Assembly (NCBI RefSeq): GCF_020532605.1
Contig: NZ_JAJATW010000007.1
Location: 93,969-157,968, forward strand
Length of the DNA stretch: 64,000 bases
DNA from: Marinomonas algarum
GTDB lineage: Bacteria; Pseudomonadota; Gammaproteobacteria; Pseudomonadales; Marinomonadaceae
Direction of reading: 5' to 3'
The notes under the pieces: model-generated
The model's input: the letters and a program-made list of their open reading frames with translations, nothing else
What the model was told of the DNA's origin: nothing
Database searches by the model: none
Program-made: the position numbers and the translations under genes
In this document: positions 1 through 9,505 of the stretch, piece after piece
Position numbering within the stretch: position 1 is the first letter of the stretch
How the letters are laid out: each line of letters starts with the position of its first letter

Positions 1-312
1 ACCACGACAAACTTCTAGTTCATCAAAATCTTGACGCTTAGCAACACCCGTTATTTTTGCTTCATTAATGCATATGACAGCATCTTCTGAATATGGCGAT
101 GTAAACTTTGCAACTACAGCATCCTGTGGTGTTGGTTTTCGCCACTCTAGAACACATTCAGGATTATGGATCATTGATTTAAAAGAAACATTCACTTCCC
201 CAGATGATAAGCCCTTATCTACCGCGGCTTGCACAACAGCGTTAAACAAGCTAGTACCATGAACATATTCCCTAGCGCCTTTAAATGGAAAGTTTAGTTT
301 TTTATCACACAT
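1..312 (-). CDS. Unknown protein, C-terminus cut by window edge
   Basis: An open frame runs leftward from an ATG at 312 to the window edge without a stop (104 codons visible). It starts 12 bp after the stop of the LpxD-like acyltransferase gene, so it is probably the next gene of the dTDP-sugar operon. I do not recognise a domain. The visible part is soluble, with no signal peptide or membrane segment, and carries a YVHGTSLFNAVVQAA stretch near residue 17. The position suggests a role in modifying the amino sugar made by the upstream genes, but that is inference only. Confidence 0.6.
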   Translation of the reverse strand, partial: MCDKKLNFPFKGAREYVHGTSLFNAVVQAAVDKGLSSGEVNVSFKSMIHNPECVLEWRKPTPQDAVVAKFTSPYSEDAVICINEAKITGVAKRQDFDELEVCRG

Positions 313-324
313 ATTTTCTATACT

Positions 325-1266
325 CTATCTCTTTGGTCCCGTTTTCAGACCAATCATTCTTTTCGCAGGGTTACCAAACATAGAATACTTCGATTCGACG
401 TCTTTCACTACCACACTGCCCATGCCCAATGAGGCTTGCTCACCAATAACCAAGTTATCTCGGATAGTTACGCCCATCGCAATCGTCGCTCCTAAACCAA
501 TCTTGGTGTGCCCTCCAACCAGCGAGCCTACTGATATCCAGACAGAATCTTCTACTGTTGCACCATGGCCAATATTACACAGATTTCCTACAATAACATT
601 GCTTCCAATATGCGTAGCTTCGAGAATACCACCTGCAATGACAGCATTAGCACCGATCTCTGTGTTATCACCAATCGATACACCCCCAACATGTGGAAAC
701 TTTACCAACCAGTCCTCAAGGGTACGGTATACGGTTATACCATCACTTCCGATAACTGTATTCTCTCGAATGATGGTATTTTCTCCAATTCGTGTCCCTG
801 TCTTGATTATCGCCCCTGCACCAATCATGCTACCGGCACCAATTTCAACACCAGACTGTATTATGGCTGTAGCATCAATGCTTGCACTTTCTGCAATATT
901 TTTATTTGTATTAAAACCATGTTGATGGGCATCTACTCCAACAGTAGAAACCAACCAGTTTAATACCTTAATAAAAGCAGCTTTAGGATCATTTAATTGA
1001 CAAAATTGGTTAGTGCCTTGATCTTCTATTTTTGGAATTTCATCGATCAACACTAACGACTCAGTTATCTGGGGTATTTGTAGGAAATGCTCCAAAGTAG
1101 AAAAGACAAGCTTTCTTTCACCTCCCTTTCTAGAATCACAAGTCCCCTCTAACGGAAACTCTACACTCCCAGACACTTTGACTGAATAGCTGATCATTAA
1201 AAAATCGATAATTGACGATGAATCGATTGAGTGAGAAAAAAATGAACCTGAAGACAACTGACTCAT
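325..1266 (-). CDS. LpxD-like left-handed beta-helix acyltransferase
   Basis: This 313-residue protein has two parts. About 120 N-terminal residues show no obvious motif, and their placement resembles the nucleotide-binding domain of LpxD. From about residue 125 a long run of hexapeptide repeats follows (IGAGSMIGAGAIIKTGTRIG and similar), which folds as a left-handed beta helix in this family. Such enzymes move an acyl or acetyl group to an amino sugar nucleotide. The gene abuts the aminotransferase gene with no gap, so the likely substrate is the amino group that enzyme installs. It is longer than the short FdtC/QdtC-type acetyltransferases (about 150-200 residues), so the donor could be a longer acyl-ACP. 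True lipid A LpxD is unlikely because the lpxA/fabZ/bamA context is missing. Confidence 0.75.
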   Translation of the reverse strand: MSQLSSGSFFSHSIDSSSIIDFLMISYSVKVSGSVEFPLEGTCDSRKGGERKLVFSTLEHFLQIPQITESLVLIDEIPKIEDQGTNQFCQLNDPKAAFIKVLNWLVSTVGVDAHQHGFNTNKNIAESASIDATAIIQSGVEIGAGSMIGAGAIIKTGTRIGENTIIRENTVIGSDGITVYRTLEDWLVKFPHVGGVSIGDNTEIGANAVIAGGILEATHIGSNVIVGNLCNIGHGATVEDSVWISVGSLVGGHTKIGLGATIAMGVTIRDNLVIGEQASLGMGSVVVKDVESKYSMFGNPAKRMIGLKTGPKR

Positions 1267-2343
1267 TTATAACTCCTCTTTCAATTTGTTTGATGCATAT
1301 AAAACTTCTTGATCCTTCAGACTAGGATAAATCGGCAAACACAGTATCCGACTCGCTACACTTCTAGACTGATCACACACTTGCTTACTTTCTAAATAAT
1401 CCAAGGTATCTAAACTTGGGTAAAAATACCGTCTTGGGAGAATGTCATTTTCTTTTAGCCTTGCCTCAGCCTCAAGCAGTTTTGCTTCACTCTCAAAGAG
1501 AACAGGCGCATAAGCATGATTGTTATCGCCTTCTTTATTCCACTGTTGAAACGCCAAACCACTCCCAGATAAAGTTTTTTCATAAGTTTGCCATACTCGC
1601 TTACGTTCAGAACGGATGCTTTCTATATCATCCAGGACACACAAGCCCATTGCCGCTTCAAATTCATTCATTTTAGCGTTGGTGCCTACCGACTCAATCG
1701 TTGTCGGGCTGGTAATACCAAAATTGATCAACCTACGAACTTTTTCTGCTAACGCATCATCGTTGGTGATGATGGCACCACCCTCTATGGTGTGAAACAG
1801 CTTAGTCGCATGAAAACTCAAGGTACTAATGTCACCATAATTAAGCACACTCTCACCCTTGTATTGGGAGCCAAACGCATGAGCCGCATCGTACACAACC
1901 TTCAAACTGTACTTATCCGCAATGGCCTGAATCTTTTCCACCTCACAAGGATTACCAAATACATGCACCGGCACAATAGCACAGGTCTCTTGTGTAATCA
2001 GCGCTTCAATATTATCAGGACCTAAGTTAAACGAATCAGGGTCAATATCTGCAAACACAGGCTTTAACCCTTCCCATGCCAATGTGCTGGTCGTCGCCGC
2101 AAAACTAAAAGGCGACGTAATGACCTCACCTTTCAACTCTAGTGCCTTGTAAGAAAGCTGTAATGCCAGTGATCCATTGGCAACACAAATAACATGCTTT
2201 ACACCCAAATATTCTTTGAGACGCTGCTCTAATGTTTGCAACAAACGTCCATTGTTGGTTAACCAAGCGGAATCAAAAATTTGATCTACATATCCTTGGT
2301 ACTTTTCCTTATTGGGTAAATAGGCCTTAGTCACTGGAATCAT
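1267..2343 (-). CDS. fdtB: DegT/DnrJ/EryC1 sugar aminotransferase, FdtB-like
   Basis: The 358-residue PLP enzyme has the DegT/DnrJ/EryC1/StrS fold signature. ANGSLAL near residue 55 binds the cofactor phosphate, YDAAHAFGS near 151 supplies the PLP-ring aspartate, and SFHATKLFHTIEGGA carries the Schiff-base lysine at about residue 181. The SFHATK-HTIEGGA form is typical of FdtB/QdtB enzymes, which aminate a dTDP-3-keto-6-deoxyhexose at C3. With rmlA and rmlB directly upstream, the pathway likely leads to dTDP-Fuc3N or dTDP-Qui3N. No FdtA/QdtA ketoisomerase is visible; it may lie past the left edge. The symbol is by family resemblance. Confidence 0.8.
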   Translation of the reverse strand: MIPVTKAYLPNKEKYQGYVDQIFDSAWLTNNGRLLQTLEQRLKEYLGVKHVICVANGSLALQLSYKALELKGEVITSPFSFAATTSTLAWEGLKPVFADIDPDSFNLGPDNIEALITQETCAIVPVHVFGNPCEVEKIQAIADKYSLKVVYDAAHAFGSQYKGESVLNYGDISTLSFHATKLFHTIEGGAIITNDDALAEKVRRLINFGITSPTTIESVGTNAKMNEFEAAMGLCVLDDIESIRSERKRVWQTYEKTLSGSGLAFQQWNKEGDNNHAYAPVLFESEAKLLEAEARLKENDILPRRYFYPSLDTLDYLESKQVCDQSRSVASRILCLPIYPSLKDQEVLYASNKLKEEL

Positions 2344-2352
2344 GTCATCTTC

Positions 2353-3222
2353 CTAAATTAAATCAGATAAATATTGGCCATAACTGTTCTTACGTAATGC
2401 CTCTGCCGTTTGCTTCAACTGGTCACGCGTCAACCACCCCTGGCTAAACGCAATCTCTTCCAAGCAAGCAATCTTATAACCCTGACAACGCTCAATGGTT
2501 TCAACAAACTGCGCCGCTTCTAAAAGGCTTTCATGAGTACCCGTATCCAACCAAGTAAAGCCACGACCAAGCATTTGCACGTTTAGCTTATTTTGTTGCA
2601 AGTACAGCTCATTCAAACAGGTAATTTCTAACTCGCCACGATGGGAAGGTGTCACCTGCTTAGCCAAATCCACCACGGAATTATCGTAAAAATACAAACC
2701 CGTTACCGCAAAATTAGACTTTGGCTTAAGCGGCTTCTCTTCAATGGAAATCGCTTTTTGATTCTCATCAAACGCCACTACACCAAAACGCTCAGGATCT
2801 TTTACCTGATAACCAAATACCGTTGCACCTTGACCATTTTTGGCCTTATCGACGGCTTGCTTTAACTTAGGCGTAAACCCTTGCCCATAAAAAATATTAT
2901 CACCCAGCACTAAGCAAACATCATCATCGCCAATAAAGTCTTCGCCTAAAATAAACGCCTGCGCCAAACCATCAGGACTTGGTTGCACCGTATAAGACAA
3001 TTCCACACCATAACGAGAACCGTCTCCCAGCAAACGCTGAAACGACGCCTGATCTTCCGGTGTAGTAATAATCAACACCTCACGTATCCCCGCTAACATT
3101 AACACCGACAGCGGGTAAAAAATCATCGGCTTATCGTATACAGGTAAAAGCTGCTTAGAGACGCCCATGGTAATCGGGTAAAGACGCGTACCCGAACCAC
3201 CCGCGAGAATAATTCCCTTCAT
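2353..3222 (-). CDS. rmlA: Glucose-1-phosphate thymidylyltransferase
   Basis: RmlA makes dTDP-glucose from dTTP and glucose-1-phosphate, the entry step for deoxy and amino sugars of O antigen and capsule. The 289-residue length is normal. The nucleotidyltransferase signature GGSGTRLYP starts near residue 8, followed by the substrate-binding stretch [23 protein letters not shown] near residue 110 is also typical. The start overlaps the stop of rmlB by 4 bp, indicating one transcript and probable translational coupling. Confidence 0.95.
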   Translation of the reverse strand: MKGIILAGGSGTRLYPITMGVSKQLLPVYDKPMIFYPLSVLMLAGIREVLIITTPEDQASFQRLLGDGSRYGVELSYTVQPSPDGLAQAFILGEDFIGDDDVCLVLGDNIFYGQGFTPKLKQAVDKAKNGQGATVFGYQVKDPERFGVVAFDENQKAISIEEKPLKPKSNFAVTGLYFYDNSVVDLAKQVTPSHRGELEITCLNELYLQQNKLNVQMLGRGFTWLDTGTHESLLEAAQFVETIERCQGYKIACLEEIAFSQGWLTRDQLKQTAEALRKNSYGQYLSDLI

Positions 3223-4304
3223 GACCGAGCCTCCGCGTCTAACGTACCCAAGCGCTCACGCTGATAAGAACCACTCTGCACATTCTGACACCACTGGCTA
3301 TTAGCCAAATACCACTCCACCGTTTTGCGTAACCCTGTTTCAAAGGTTTCTTCCGGTGTCCAATCGAGTTCCGCACTCATTTTAGACGCATCAATCGCAT
3401 AACGACGATCGTGGCCAGGGCGGTCGGTAACGTAAGTGATTTGCTCGGCGTAAGCTGTGTCTTTTGGCACCAACTCATCCAGAGTACGACACAAGGTTTC
3501 CACCACTTCTAAATTGGTTTTTTCATTGTGGCCGCCAATGTTATAGGTTTCGCCCACCTCGCCTTCCGTTACTACTTTATAAAGTGCGCGAGCATGGTCT
3601 TCCACATACAACCAATCACGAATTTGATCACCTTTGCCATAAATCGGTAACGGCTTACCCTCTAAGGCATTCAGAATCACCAGAGGAATCAGTTTTTCAG
3701 GAAAATGGTAAGGGCCATAATTATTAGAGCAATTGGTCACCAAGGTAGGAAAACCGTAAGTACGTAACCAAGCTCGAACCAAATGATCACTGGAGGCTTT
3801 ACTGGCAGAATAAGGACTGCTCGGGGCATAGGGCGTTTGCTCAGTAAACAAAGGTAGGTCGCCTACCTGCTCATCAGGGTGTGGTAAATCCCCATACACT
3901 TCATCAGTTGAAATATGATGAAAACGAAACGCCTGCTGTTCTTCGTTAGACAAACCATTCCAATAATGGCGAGCGGCTTCTAATAAGGTGTAAGTACCGA
4001 CGATATTGGTTTGAATAAACTCGGCAGGGCCTGTGATCGATCGGTCAACATGACTCTCAGCGGCTAGGTGCATTACGGCATCGGGTTGATGGATTGAAAA
4101 TACTCGGTCTAATTCAGCACGATCACAAATATCCACCTGCTCAAACGCATAACGGGCATTGTCAGACACCTCCGCCAACGACTCTAAATTCCCCGCGTAG
4201 GTTAACTTATCCACATTCACCACACTGTCTTGGGTGTTTTGAATAATATGGCGTATAACCGCCGAACCAATAAAACCCGCGCCGCCGGTGACTAGAATTT
4301 TCAT
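3219..4304 (-). CDS. rmlB: dTDP-glucose 4,6-dehydratase
   Basis: RmlB converts dTDP-glucose to dTDP-4-keto-6-deoxyglucose. The 361-residue protein is an extended short-chain dehydrogenase. It has the NAD-binding GGAGFIGS at residues 7-14, the STDEVYGDL motif with the active-site Thr-Asp-Glu, and YSASK holding the catalytic Tyr and Lys. Its product feeds the FdtB-like aminotransferase branch; no rmlC or rmlD is visible. A REP-like palindrome lies between this gene and the upstream regulator gene. Confidence 0.95.
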   Translation of the reverse strand: MKILVTGGAGFIGSAVIRHIIQNTQDSVVNVDKLTYAGNLESLAEVSDNARYAFEQVDICDRAELDRVFSIHQPDAVMHLAAESHVDRSITGPAEFIQTNIVGTYTLLEAARHYWNGLSNEEQQAFRFHHISTDEVYGDLPHPDEQVGDLPLFTEQTPYAPSSPYSASKASSDHLVRAWLRTYGFPTLVTNCSNNYGPYHFPEKLIPLVILNALEGKPLPIYGKGDQIRDWLYVEDHARALYKVVTEGEVGETYNIGGHNEKTNLEVVETLCRTLDELVPKDTAYAEQITYVTDRPGHDRRYAIDASKMSAELDWTPEETFETGLRKTVEWYLANSQWCQNVQSGSYQRERLGTLDAEARS

Positions 4305-4358
4305 GTTTTTCTTTCCATATTCTGTGATTGCTTTGACATTTTGTCTTTATTTGCACAT

Positions 4359-4397
4359 CGCCGGATAACGCCTCGTGCCTCGTCTCATCCGGCCTAC
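4359..4397. repeat. REP-like palindrome, type A
   Basis: Imperfect palindrome with arms GCCGGAT and ATCCGGC around a 19-20 nt centre, followed by CTACGG. It is the same element found seven more times in the window, here with GTGCCTC in place of GTACCTC and without the type B partner. It lies between the MarR-type regulator gene and rmlB, inside what should be one transcript, so it may affect mRNA stability. Confidence 0.85.
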
Positions 4398-4411
4398 GGT
4401 CTTGTATAACT

Positions 4412-4735
4412 TTAAACTTTCAGCACTTCTTCTCGAAGTTGTTCTATCTCTTGCGCCAGTCTTTCATGCTCTTCTAACTTGCGCTGTAAAAAGCGTTTCG
4501 TTAGGATCGCTTTGGCTTCTATGCCTTGCGGGGTAAGTAAATACAGATACCCCACTTTGTTACGGCTATTTTTGAAGTTATCCGCTTTAACCAACCCCTT
4601 CTCAACCAGTGCTTTCAAACAAAAATTCGCTTTCCCTAAACTGATATTAAGACGCCGTGCCAATTCCCGTTGACTGATATCGGGGTCTTGCTGAAGCTCT
4701 TTCAGTATTTTATATCTGTGTTCATCATCTAACAT
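4412..4735 (-). CDS. MarR-family EPS-associated transcriptional regulator
   Basis: The 107-residue protein opens with a winged helix-turn-helix (DISQRELARRLNISLGKANFCLKALVEKGLVK, residues about 18-50) and ends in a charged coiled-coil of about 30 residues (LEEHERLAQEIEQLREEV) suited to dimerisation. Size and layout match the small MarR-like regulators that head exopolysaccharide and O-antigen operons. It is first in the leftward dTDP-sugar operon. The direction of control, activation or antitermination-like, cannot be read from sequence. Confidence 0.85.
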   Translation of the reverse strand: MLDDEHRYKILKELQQDPDISQRELARRLNISLGKANFCLKALVEKGLVKADNFKNSRNKVGYLYLLTPQGIEAKAILTKRFLQRKLEEHERLAQEIEQLREEVLKV

Positions 4736-4812
4736 ACTGACCTACAAAAACTCGGCTATCCATGAAATCTGAAAAGCAAGAAATCAGAACAGCCCTGTTC
4801 AACGGGTGAACA

Positions 4813-4841
4813 ATGATAATAGTATGACAGAAATATGTAAA
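4813..4841 (-). promoter_or_regulatory. Putative sigma70 promoter of the dTDP-sugar operon
   Basis: On the minus strand a TTTACA -35 (4836-4841) and a TATCAT -10 (4813-4818) are separated by 17 bp, about 80 bp upstream of the MarR-type gene. The surrounding 257-bp intergenic stretch holds no other gene. I did not find a JUMPstart element. Confidence 0.35.
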
Positions 4842-4992
4842 CACGGTGTAGGCTGTTTTCTTCGTCAAACGCACTTTAGCAATGGGAACAGTCACTCGTA
4901 GCAGGAATAGTCGGAATAGTCGCAGGAATTGTTTTTCAGCTCGTTCCTCGGTATTTTAACTATCTAAATACACCACTGCATAAGGAACATGT

Positions 4993-6429
4993 ATGTTAAC
5001 CATCAAACACCACGGCGCCGTTAACGGTGTCACCGGCTCTTGCCACGAACTCTTTATCGACGACCAACACTCCATCCTCGTCGACTGCGGCCTCTTCCAA
5101 GGAGCCGAAGCCTCCGGCCAAGGCGCCGGCGCCAGCCAACTCGAAATCGAATTCGACATCAGCGCCGTACAAGCACTTTTTATCACCCACGTCCACATCG
5201 ACCACGTAGGGCGCTTACCCTACCTACTGGCAGCAGGCTTTACCGGCCCCATCTACTGCTCACAACCCAGCGCCGCCTTACTGCCCCTCGTCATCGAAGA
5301 CGCCCTCAAAGTCGGCGTCACCCGCAACGCCAGCATCATCCAAGCTTGCCTCGACCGCCTTAACAAACAACTCATCGCCATCGACTACGGCGTCTGGCAA
5401 ACCATCCCCCTTACAGACCCCAAGGCTGGGCAAGTGCAACTCAAACTCAAACAAGCCGGCCATATCCTCGGCTCCGCCTACGGCACCTTTCGGGTCCGCA
5501 CCCCCGCCATACGCCAAAGCAAACGTTACCACGATGTGTTATTTTCCGGTGACCTAGGCGCGCCCTACTCGCCCCTACTGAACACCCCCAAATCGCCCTA
5601 CCGCACCGACCAACTCATTATAGAAAGCACCTACGGCGACCGTAACCACGACAACCGCCACCAGCGTCGTCAGACCTTACAACACAGCCTAGAACACGCC
5701 CTCAGCGACTCCGGCAGCGTATTGATCCCCGCCTTTAGCATTGGCCGCACCCAAGAACTGCTCTACGAACTGGAACACATCATCCACCTCAATCGTCACA
5801 AAAACGTTAGCCACACCCGCTCGGGCATGGCGCTGGACTGGGAAGACATCGACATCATCATTGACTCTCCCCTCGCCAGCCGCTTTACCGAGGTATACAA
5901 AACGTTAAAACACTACTGGGACAAGGAAGCCAAGGTACGACTCAACGCCGGTCGGCACCCTTTGAGTTTTGAGCAAGTCACCACCATCGACAGCCACGAG
6001 ACCCACTTACAAACCGTGGACTACTTGACTCGCCAAACCCGCCCGGCAATTGTCATCGCCGCCTCCGGCATGTGTGCGGGTGGGCGCATGGTTAACTACC
6101 TAAAAGCCCTATTGGGCGACCCACGTAACGACGTACTCTTCGTTGGCTACCAAGCTGCCGGCACACCCGGACGAGATATCCTCAAATACCACGAAAAACC
6201 CAACGGCTACGTCCTATTTGATGGCGAAAAATACCCCATCAAAGCCCAGGTCAAACAAATCAGCGGCTACTCCGCCCACGCAGGGCAAAACGACCTACTC
6301 AACTTCATCAAACGCATGCGCTTCCCACCGCAACAAACCCGCATCGTCCATGGCGATGACCAGGCCAAACACACCTTCAAACAACTGCTACAACAAAAAT
6401 ACCCCAACATGGACATCATCATCCCGTAG
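4993..6429 (+). CDS. MBL-fold / beta-CASP RNA-processing exonuclease-like protein
   Basis: A 478-residue hydrolase of the metallo-beta-lactamase/beta-CASP class (YsdC/CPSF73-like). The zinc motif HVHIDHVGRLP is near residue 65, later metal ligands appear in QAGHILGSA and FSGDLG, and the beta-CASP region contains SGMCAGGRMVNYL. The C-terminal RNA-metabolism part has GYSAHAGQNDL and VHGD. In this family these ligands bind two zinc ions for RNA endo- or exonucleolytic cleavage. The start is preceded by AAGGAA. The gene is alone and is rich in C-ending codons, clearly unlike its neighbours, which creates long overlapping shadow frames and suggests horizontal acquisition. Confidence 0.85.
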   Translation: MLTIKHHGAVNGVTGSCHELFIDDQHSILVDCGLFQGAEASGQGAGASQLEIEFDISAVQALFITHVHIDHVGRLPYLLAAGFTGPIYCSQPSAALLPLVIEDALKVGVTRNASIIQACLDRLNKQLIAIDYGVWQTIPLTDPKAGQVQLKLKQAGHILGSAYGTFRVRTPAIRQSKRYHDVLFSGDLGAPYSPLLNTPKSPYRTDQLIIESTYGDRNHDNRHQRRQTLQHSLEHALSDSGSVLIPAFSIGRTQELLYELEHIIHLNRHKNVSHTRSGMALDWEDIDIIIDSPLASRFTEVYKTLKHYWDKEAKVRLNAGRHPLSFEQVTTIDSHETHLQTVDYLTRQTRPAIVIAASGMCAGGRMVNYLKALLGDPRNDVLFVGYQAAGTPGRDILKYHEKPNGYVLFDGEKYPIKAQVKQISGYSAHAGQNDLLNFIKRMRFPPQQTRIVHGDDQAKHTFKQLLQQKYPNMDIIIP

Positions 6430-6444
6430 CATTGGCTTCCACAA

Positions 6445-6637
6445 CGCCGGATAACGCCTCGTACCTCGGCTCATCCGGCCTACAATTTGATGGATTCATG
6501 CTCCCCCGTAGGGCACCATAAGCGACAGCGTAATGTGCCGTGGGAATGTGCCATCAGAATTGCATGAACGCACATGATGGGTATTTTATGGCGTTAAACA
6601 CCGGATAACGCCTCGTACCTCGGCTCATCCGGCCTAC
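6445..6637. repeat. REP-like cluster: type A, type B, type A
   Basis: Type A palindrome at 6445-6483, type B element at about 6504-6540 (CGTAGGGCACCATAAG then CGTAATGTGCCG), and a second type A at 6600-6637. They lie between the converging MBL gene and wzc, the usual position for REP elements. No terminator with a T-run is visible between the two genes. Confidence 0.85.
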
Positions 6638-6640
6638 GAA

Positions 6641-8869
6641 TTATTTGTCGCTTTTGTATGCATAATTGTAGTAGCCATAGCCGTAACCATAGTAACCACT
6701 GGCTTTTTTCTCAACCGCATTAAGGATAAAGCCTTTTACTTCAATACCTGCCTGATCAAAGCGGTTGTAAGCAATTTCAATTTCCTTCAGAGTATTCTGG
6801 TCAAAGCGCCCCACCATCAAGCTGGTACCACACAATGCTCCTACCACACTGGCATCGGTCACGGCTAAAATTGGCGGCGTATCAATGACAACCAAATCAT
6901 AATTGACTGATGCCCACTCCATAAAAGCCTTCATTCTTGGATGCATAAGCAACTCAGACGGGTTAGGTGGAATCTGGCCACGCGTCATCACATCTAAGTT
7001 TTCTATGCTCGTGGTTTTGACATTTTCCGATGGCTCATGCTGACCACTTAACAGATCAGACAAACCATTTTCCCAGCTCAAACCAAAATGCTCTTGTATA
7101 TAACCTTTGCGCATATCAGCATCTATTAACAACACTCGCTGCCCTGTCTTCGCCGCGACCGCTGCAAAATTAGAGGAAATAAAAGACTTACCAACCGAGG
7201 GTGAAGGCCCTGAAATCATCAATATGCTATTTTTCGCTTCCAGCATAGCAAAGTGCAAATTGGTACGCAGGCTGCGTAAAGACTCTATTGCCAAATCTGT
7301 CGGATCGGACTCAGACAACAACGACTCGGTCAAGTCAGGATGCTCTTTTGGTGCTGACAATGCGTGAGAACCCTTACCTTTACGATGTTTTAAACGCTTC
7401 TTCTTACTCGTTATTTTTTCTGTCAATTTCAACTGAGCGTCTGACTTTGGCACACTCGCATAAACAGGTAGACCAATCTCTTCGACCTGCTCCGGTGACT
7501 GCACCCCTTTATGTAAAACTGTACGAACCAAGGCAAGACCAACGGACAACATACCACCTAATAAGGTTGCAACCACCACAATTAACGGCTTTTTTGGTGC
7601 AATAGCAGTTGAGTAAACTTGGGCTGGATCTAGGATACGAACATTACCTACCGTACTGGCCTTAATAATTCGCAGTTCCTGTACCTTATTCAGAAGTTTG
7701 ATGTAAATTTGCTGGTTTACTGTGACATCACGCTTAATACGAAGCGCCTCACGCTGCACTAGCGGCATAGATTGTACTTGCTTTTCTAGCTCTGCTTTTT
7801 CTTTTAATAAAAGATCACGGTTGGTTAGTAAAGATTTATAAGACACATGATCCTTTTTAAACCGCTGACTGATTTGCGCTTCTCTTATGGTCAAGTCATT
7901 CAATTTATTATCCAACGCCACCATGGCTTGCAGTACGGTTTGTGCTTCAAAGCCTAGATCAAGTGAACCGTTTTGTGTCTGAAAGTCATTGTATTTATCT
8001 TCAGAAGCAATCAACTCATTTTTTACTTCTGGCAAGTTATCACTTAAAAATTGTAAGCTTTTTTCCGCCTCAGCTGAGCTGCGCTCCACATTTTGTATAA
8101 AAAAGTTCTGGCTAACGTCGTCTACAATGGCTTTGATCAGATCTTTATCGCTCCCTGTGTAGGTCATCAATAACATACCTGTCCCTTTACCTTGCTCTTT
8201 AATCTCAAGGCCTCCTTTTAACGACTGTATTACGTTAAAACGTGTAGGCTGTGTCAAACTAAATTTACTGCCCGATTTTCCTTCTAGCTGACTGATAAAA
8301 AGACGATAACCATTGGCTTGAGCAAGCTCACCCACCTTCCCATCAAGTAACACTCGCTCTTGCTGGTCAAGCAATTGATATTGTCCCAACTGAGCATCAA
8401 CCAATACCACCACAAAAGCAGCAGTCTCTTGCCCTTCTGGGGCTTGGAAGCTTTCCACTTGACCAATGGACTCTGTGTTGGTCAATCGAGCTAAGCCTTC
8501 CCCAATATAAGGCATATAGACAGGGCGCAGACGAGTGGTTAAATTCAGATTATCAACCGTTTTTCCCAGAATCATTCGAGATTTGATAATCTCAATTTCT
8601 GTAGATGAAGAAGCGTCATTAGCAAACATATCACCCGTTTCACCACCCACTAACGCCGAAACACTATTCGGTCCACTTTCTACCTGAATCAGTGCGTCAG
8701 CCTTATAAATAGGCGTTTGCATTAGGGCATAAAAAACACCAAGCAACATGAACAGGACAGTAGTTAGAATAATCCACCAGCGTGCGTCTAATAACACACC
8801 AAAGAGCTTGCCCAAATCAATTTCATCATCATTTGTATCCTTGGGCATACCCACTTGCTTTACCGTCAT
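6641..8869 (-). CDS. wzc: Polysaccharide co-polymerase / tyrosine autokinase Wzc
   Basis: A 742-residue inner-membrane protein. The N-terminal Wzz domain lies between two membrane segments (about residues 30-55 and 430-450) with periplasmic coiled coils between. The cytoplasmic BY-kinase domain has Walker A GPSPSVGKS at about 554, Walker A' VLLIDADMR and Walker B DLVVIDTPP. The last 20 residues hold eight tyrosines, the autophosphorylation cluster. ATG at 8869 is chosen: AAGG lies 10 nt upstream, and the longer frame would need TTG. Wzc controls chain length and export with Wza, and its tail is dephosphorylated by Wzb, encoded just downstream of wza in this locus. Confidence 0.93.
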   Translation of the reverse strand: MTVKQVGMPKDTNDDEIDLGKLFGVLLDARWWIILTTVLFMLLGVFYALMQTPIYKADALIQVESGPNSVSALVGGETGDMFANDASSSTEIEIIKSRMILGKTVDNLNLTTRLRPVYMPYIGEGLARLTNTESIGQVESFQAPEGQETAAFVVVLVDAQLGQYQLLDQQERVLLDGKVGELAQANGYRLFISQLEGKSGSKFSLTQPTRFNVIQSLKGGLEIKEQGKGTGMLLMTYTGSDKDLIKAIVDDVSQNFFIQNVERSSAEAEKSLQFLSDNLPEVKNELIASEDKYNDFQTQNGSLDLGFEAQTVLQAMVALDNKLNDLTIREAQISQRFKKDHVSYKSLLTNRDLLLKEKAELEKQVQSMPLVQREALRIKRDVTVNQQIYIKLLNKVQELRIIKASTVGNVRILDPAQVYSTAIAPKKPLIVVVATLLGGMLSVGLALVRTVLHKGVQSPEQVEEIGLPVYASVPKSDAQLKLTEKITSKKKRLKHRKGKGSHALSAPKEHPDLTESLLSESDPTDLAIESLRSLRTNLHFAMLEAKNSILMISGPSPSVGKSFISSNFAAVAAKTGQRVLLIDADMRKGYIQEHFGLSWENGLSDLLSGQHEPSENVKTTSIENLDVMTRGQIPPNPSELLMHPRMKAFMEWASVNYDLVVIDTPPILAVTDASVVGALCGTSLMVGRFDQNTLKEIEIAYNRFDQAGIEVKGFILNAVEKKASGYYGYGYGYYNYAYKSDK

Positions 8870-8979
8870 TATTTTCAAACCTTTTACTTAAATATTTTTT
8901 ATATTGCCCTTAATACGGCAATGGCATGTATCGTTAGGCATAACCACAACGAAGCACAACAAAATTAAAAATTATGAAA

Positions 8980-9423
8980 CTACTTTAATTTTAGCATCCA
9001 AGCACTGGATGCTCTCTCGATCAGCTCATAAGCATAATCGAAGGCTTCAGGGCTTTTTTGATATGGATCAGGTATGTCTTTTTTACCCAACCACTCACCG
9101 AATAGCATTATTTTACCACGTACCTGTGGCGCGATTCGTGACACGGCTTCAATGTGTCCCTTCTCCATTACCAGGAGCAGATCATAATACAAACACATCT
9201 CTAACGTCAGCTGCTGTGCTTTATGCTGTGACAAGTCCACACCGTGAGCCCTCGCAGTCTCTACTGCAGCTGCGTCTGCCGGTTTGCCTGACAACCCACT
9301 TTTCTCCGTTCCCACACCCGCCGAGGCAATGTGTTTATTAGGAAGCTGCTTTTTTAGCAAAGCTTCGCCTGTTGGAGAGCGACAAATATTCCCAACACAG
9401 ACAATTAAAATTTTCTCAAACAT
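8980..9423 (-). CDS. wzb: Low-molecular-weight protein-tyrosine phosphatase Wzb
   Basis: About 147 residues. The catalytic loop CVGNICRS (CX5R) is near the N-terminus and the general-acid aspartate is in IPDPYQKS near the C-terminus. It removes phosphate from the tyrosine tail of Wzc, allowing cycles of assembly. It lies between wza and wzc in the usual order. The frame opens at 9432 (MVFMFEK); the conserved start is probably the ATG at 9423, but neither has a strong ribosome-binding site. It is distinct from the arsenate reductase of the same fold encoded at 15559. Confidence 0.9.
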   Translation of the reverse strand: MFEKILIVCVGNICRSPTGEALLKKQLPNKHIASAGVGTEKSGLSGKPADAAAVETARAHGVDLSQHKAQQLTLEMCLYYDLLLVMEKGHIEAVSRIAPQVRGKIMLFGEWLGKKDIPDPYQKSPEAFDYAYELIERASSAWMLKLK

Positions 9424-9505
9424 AAAAACCATCTACTTTAATATTTCACAACTGGAGTGAATTCATCTACCCATTGACGCTTTCGGCTTTGCCTAAATTA
9501 GATAT

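Noticed and set aside
325..1266. Lipid A LpxD
   Set aside because: It lies in a dTDP-sugar operon without lpxA, fabZ or bamA, and its N-terminal part is not clearly that of LpxD.
5027..5532. Several long frames on both strands inside the MBL gene
   Set aside because: They are by-products of its GC-rich third positions, with repetitive composition and no motif.
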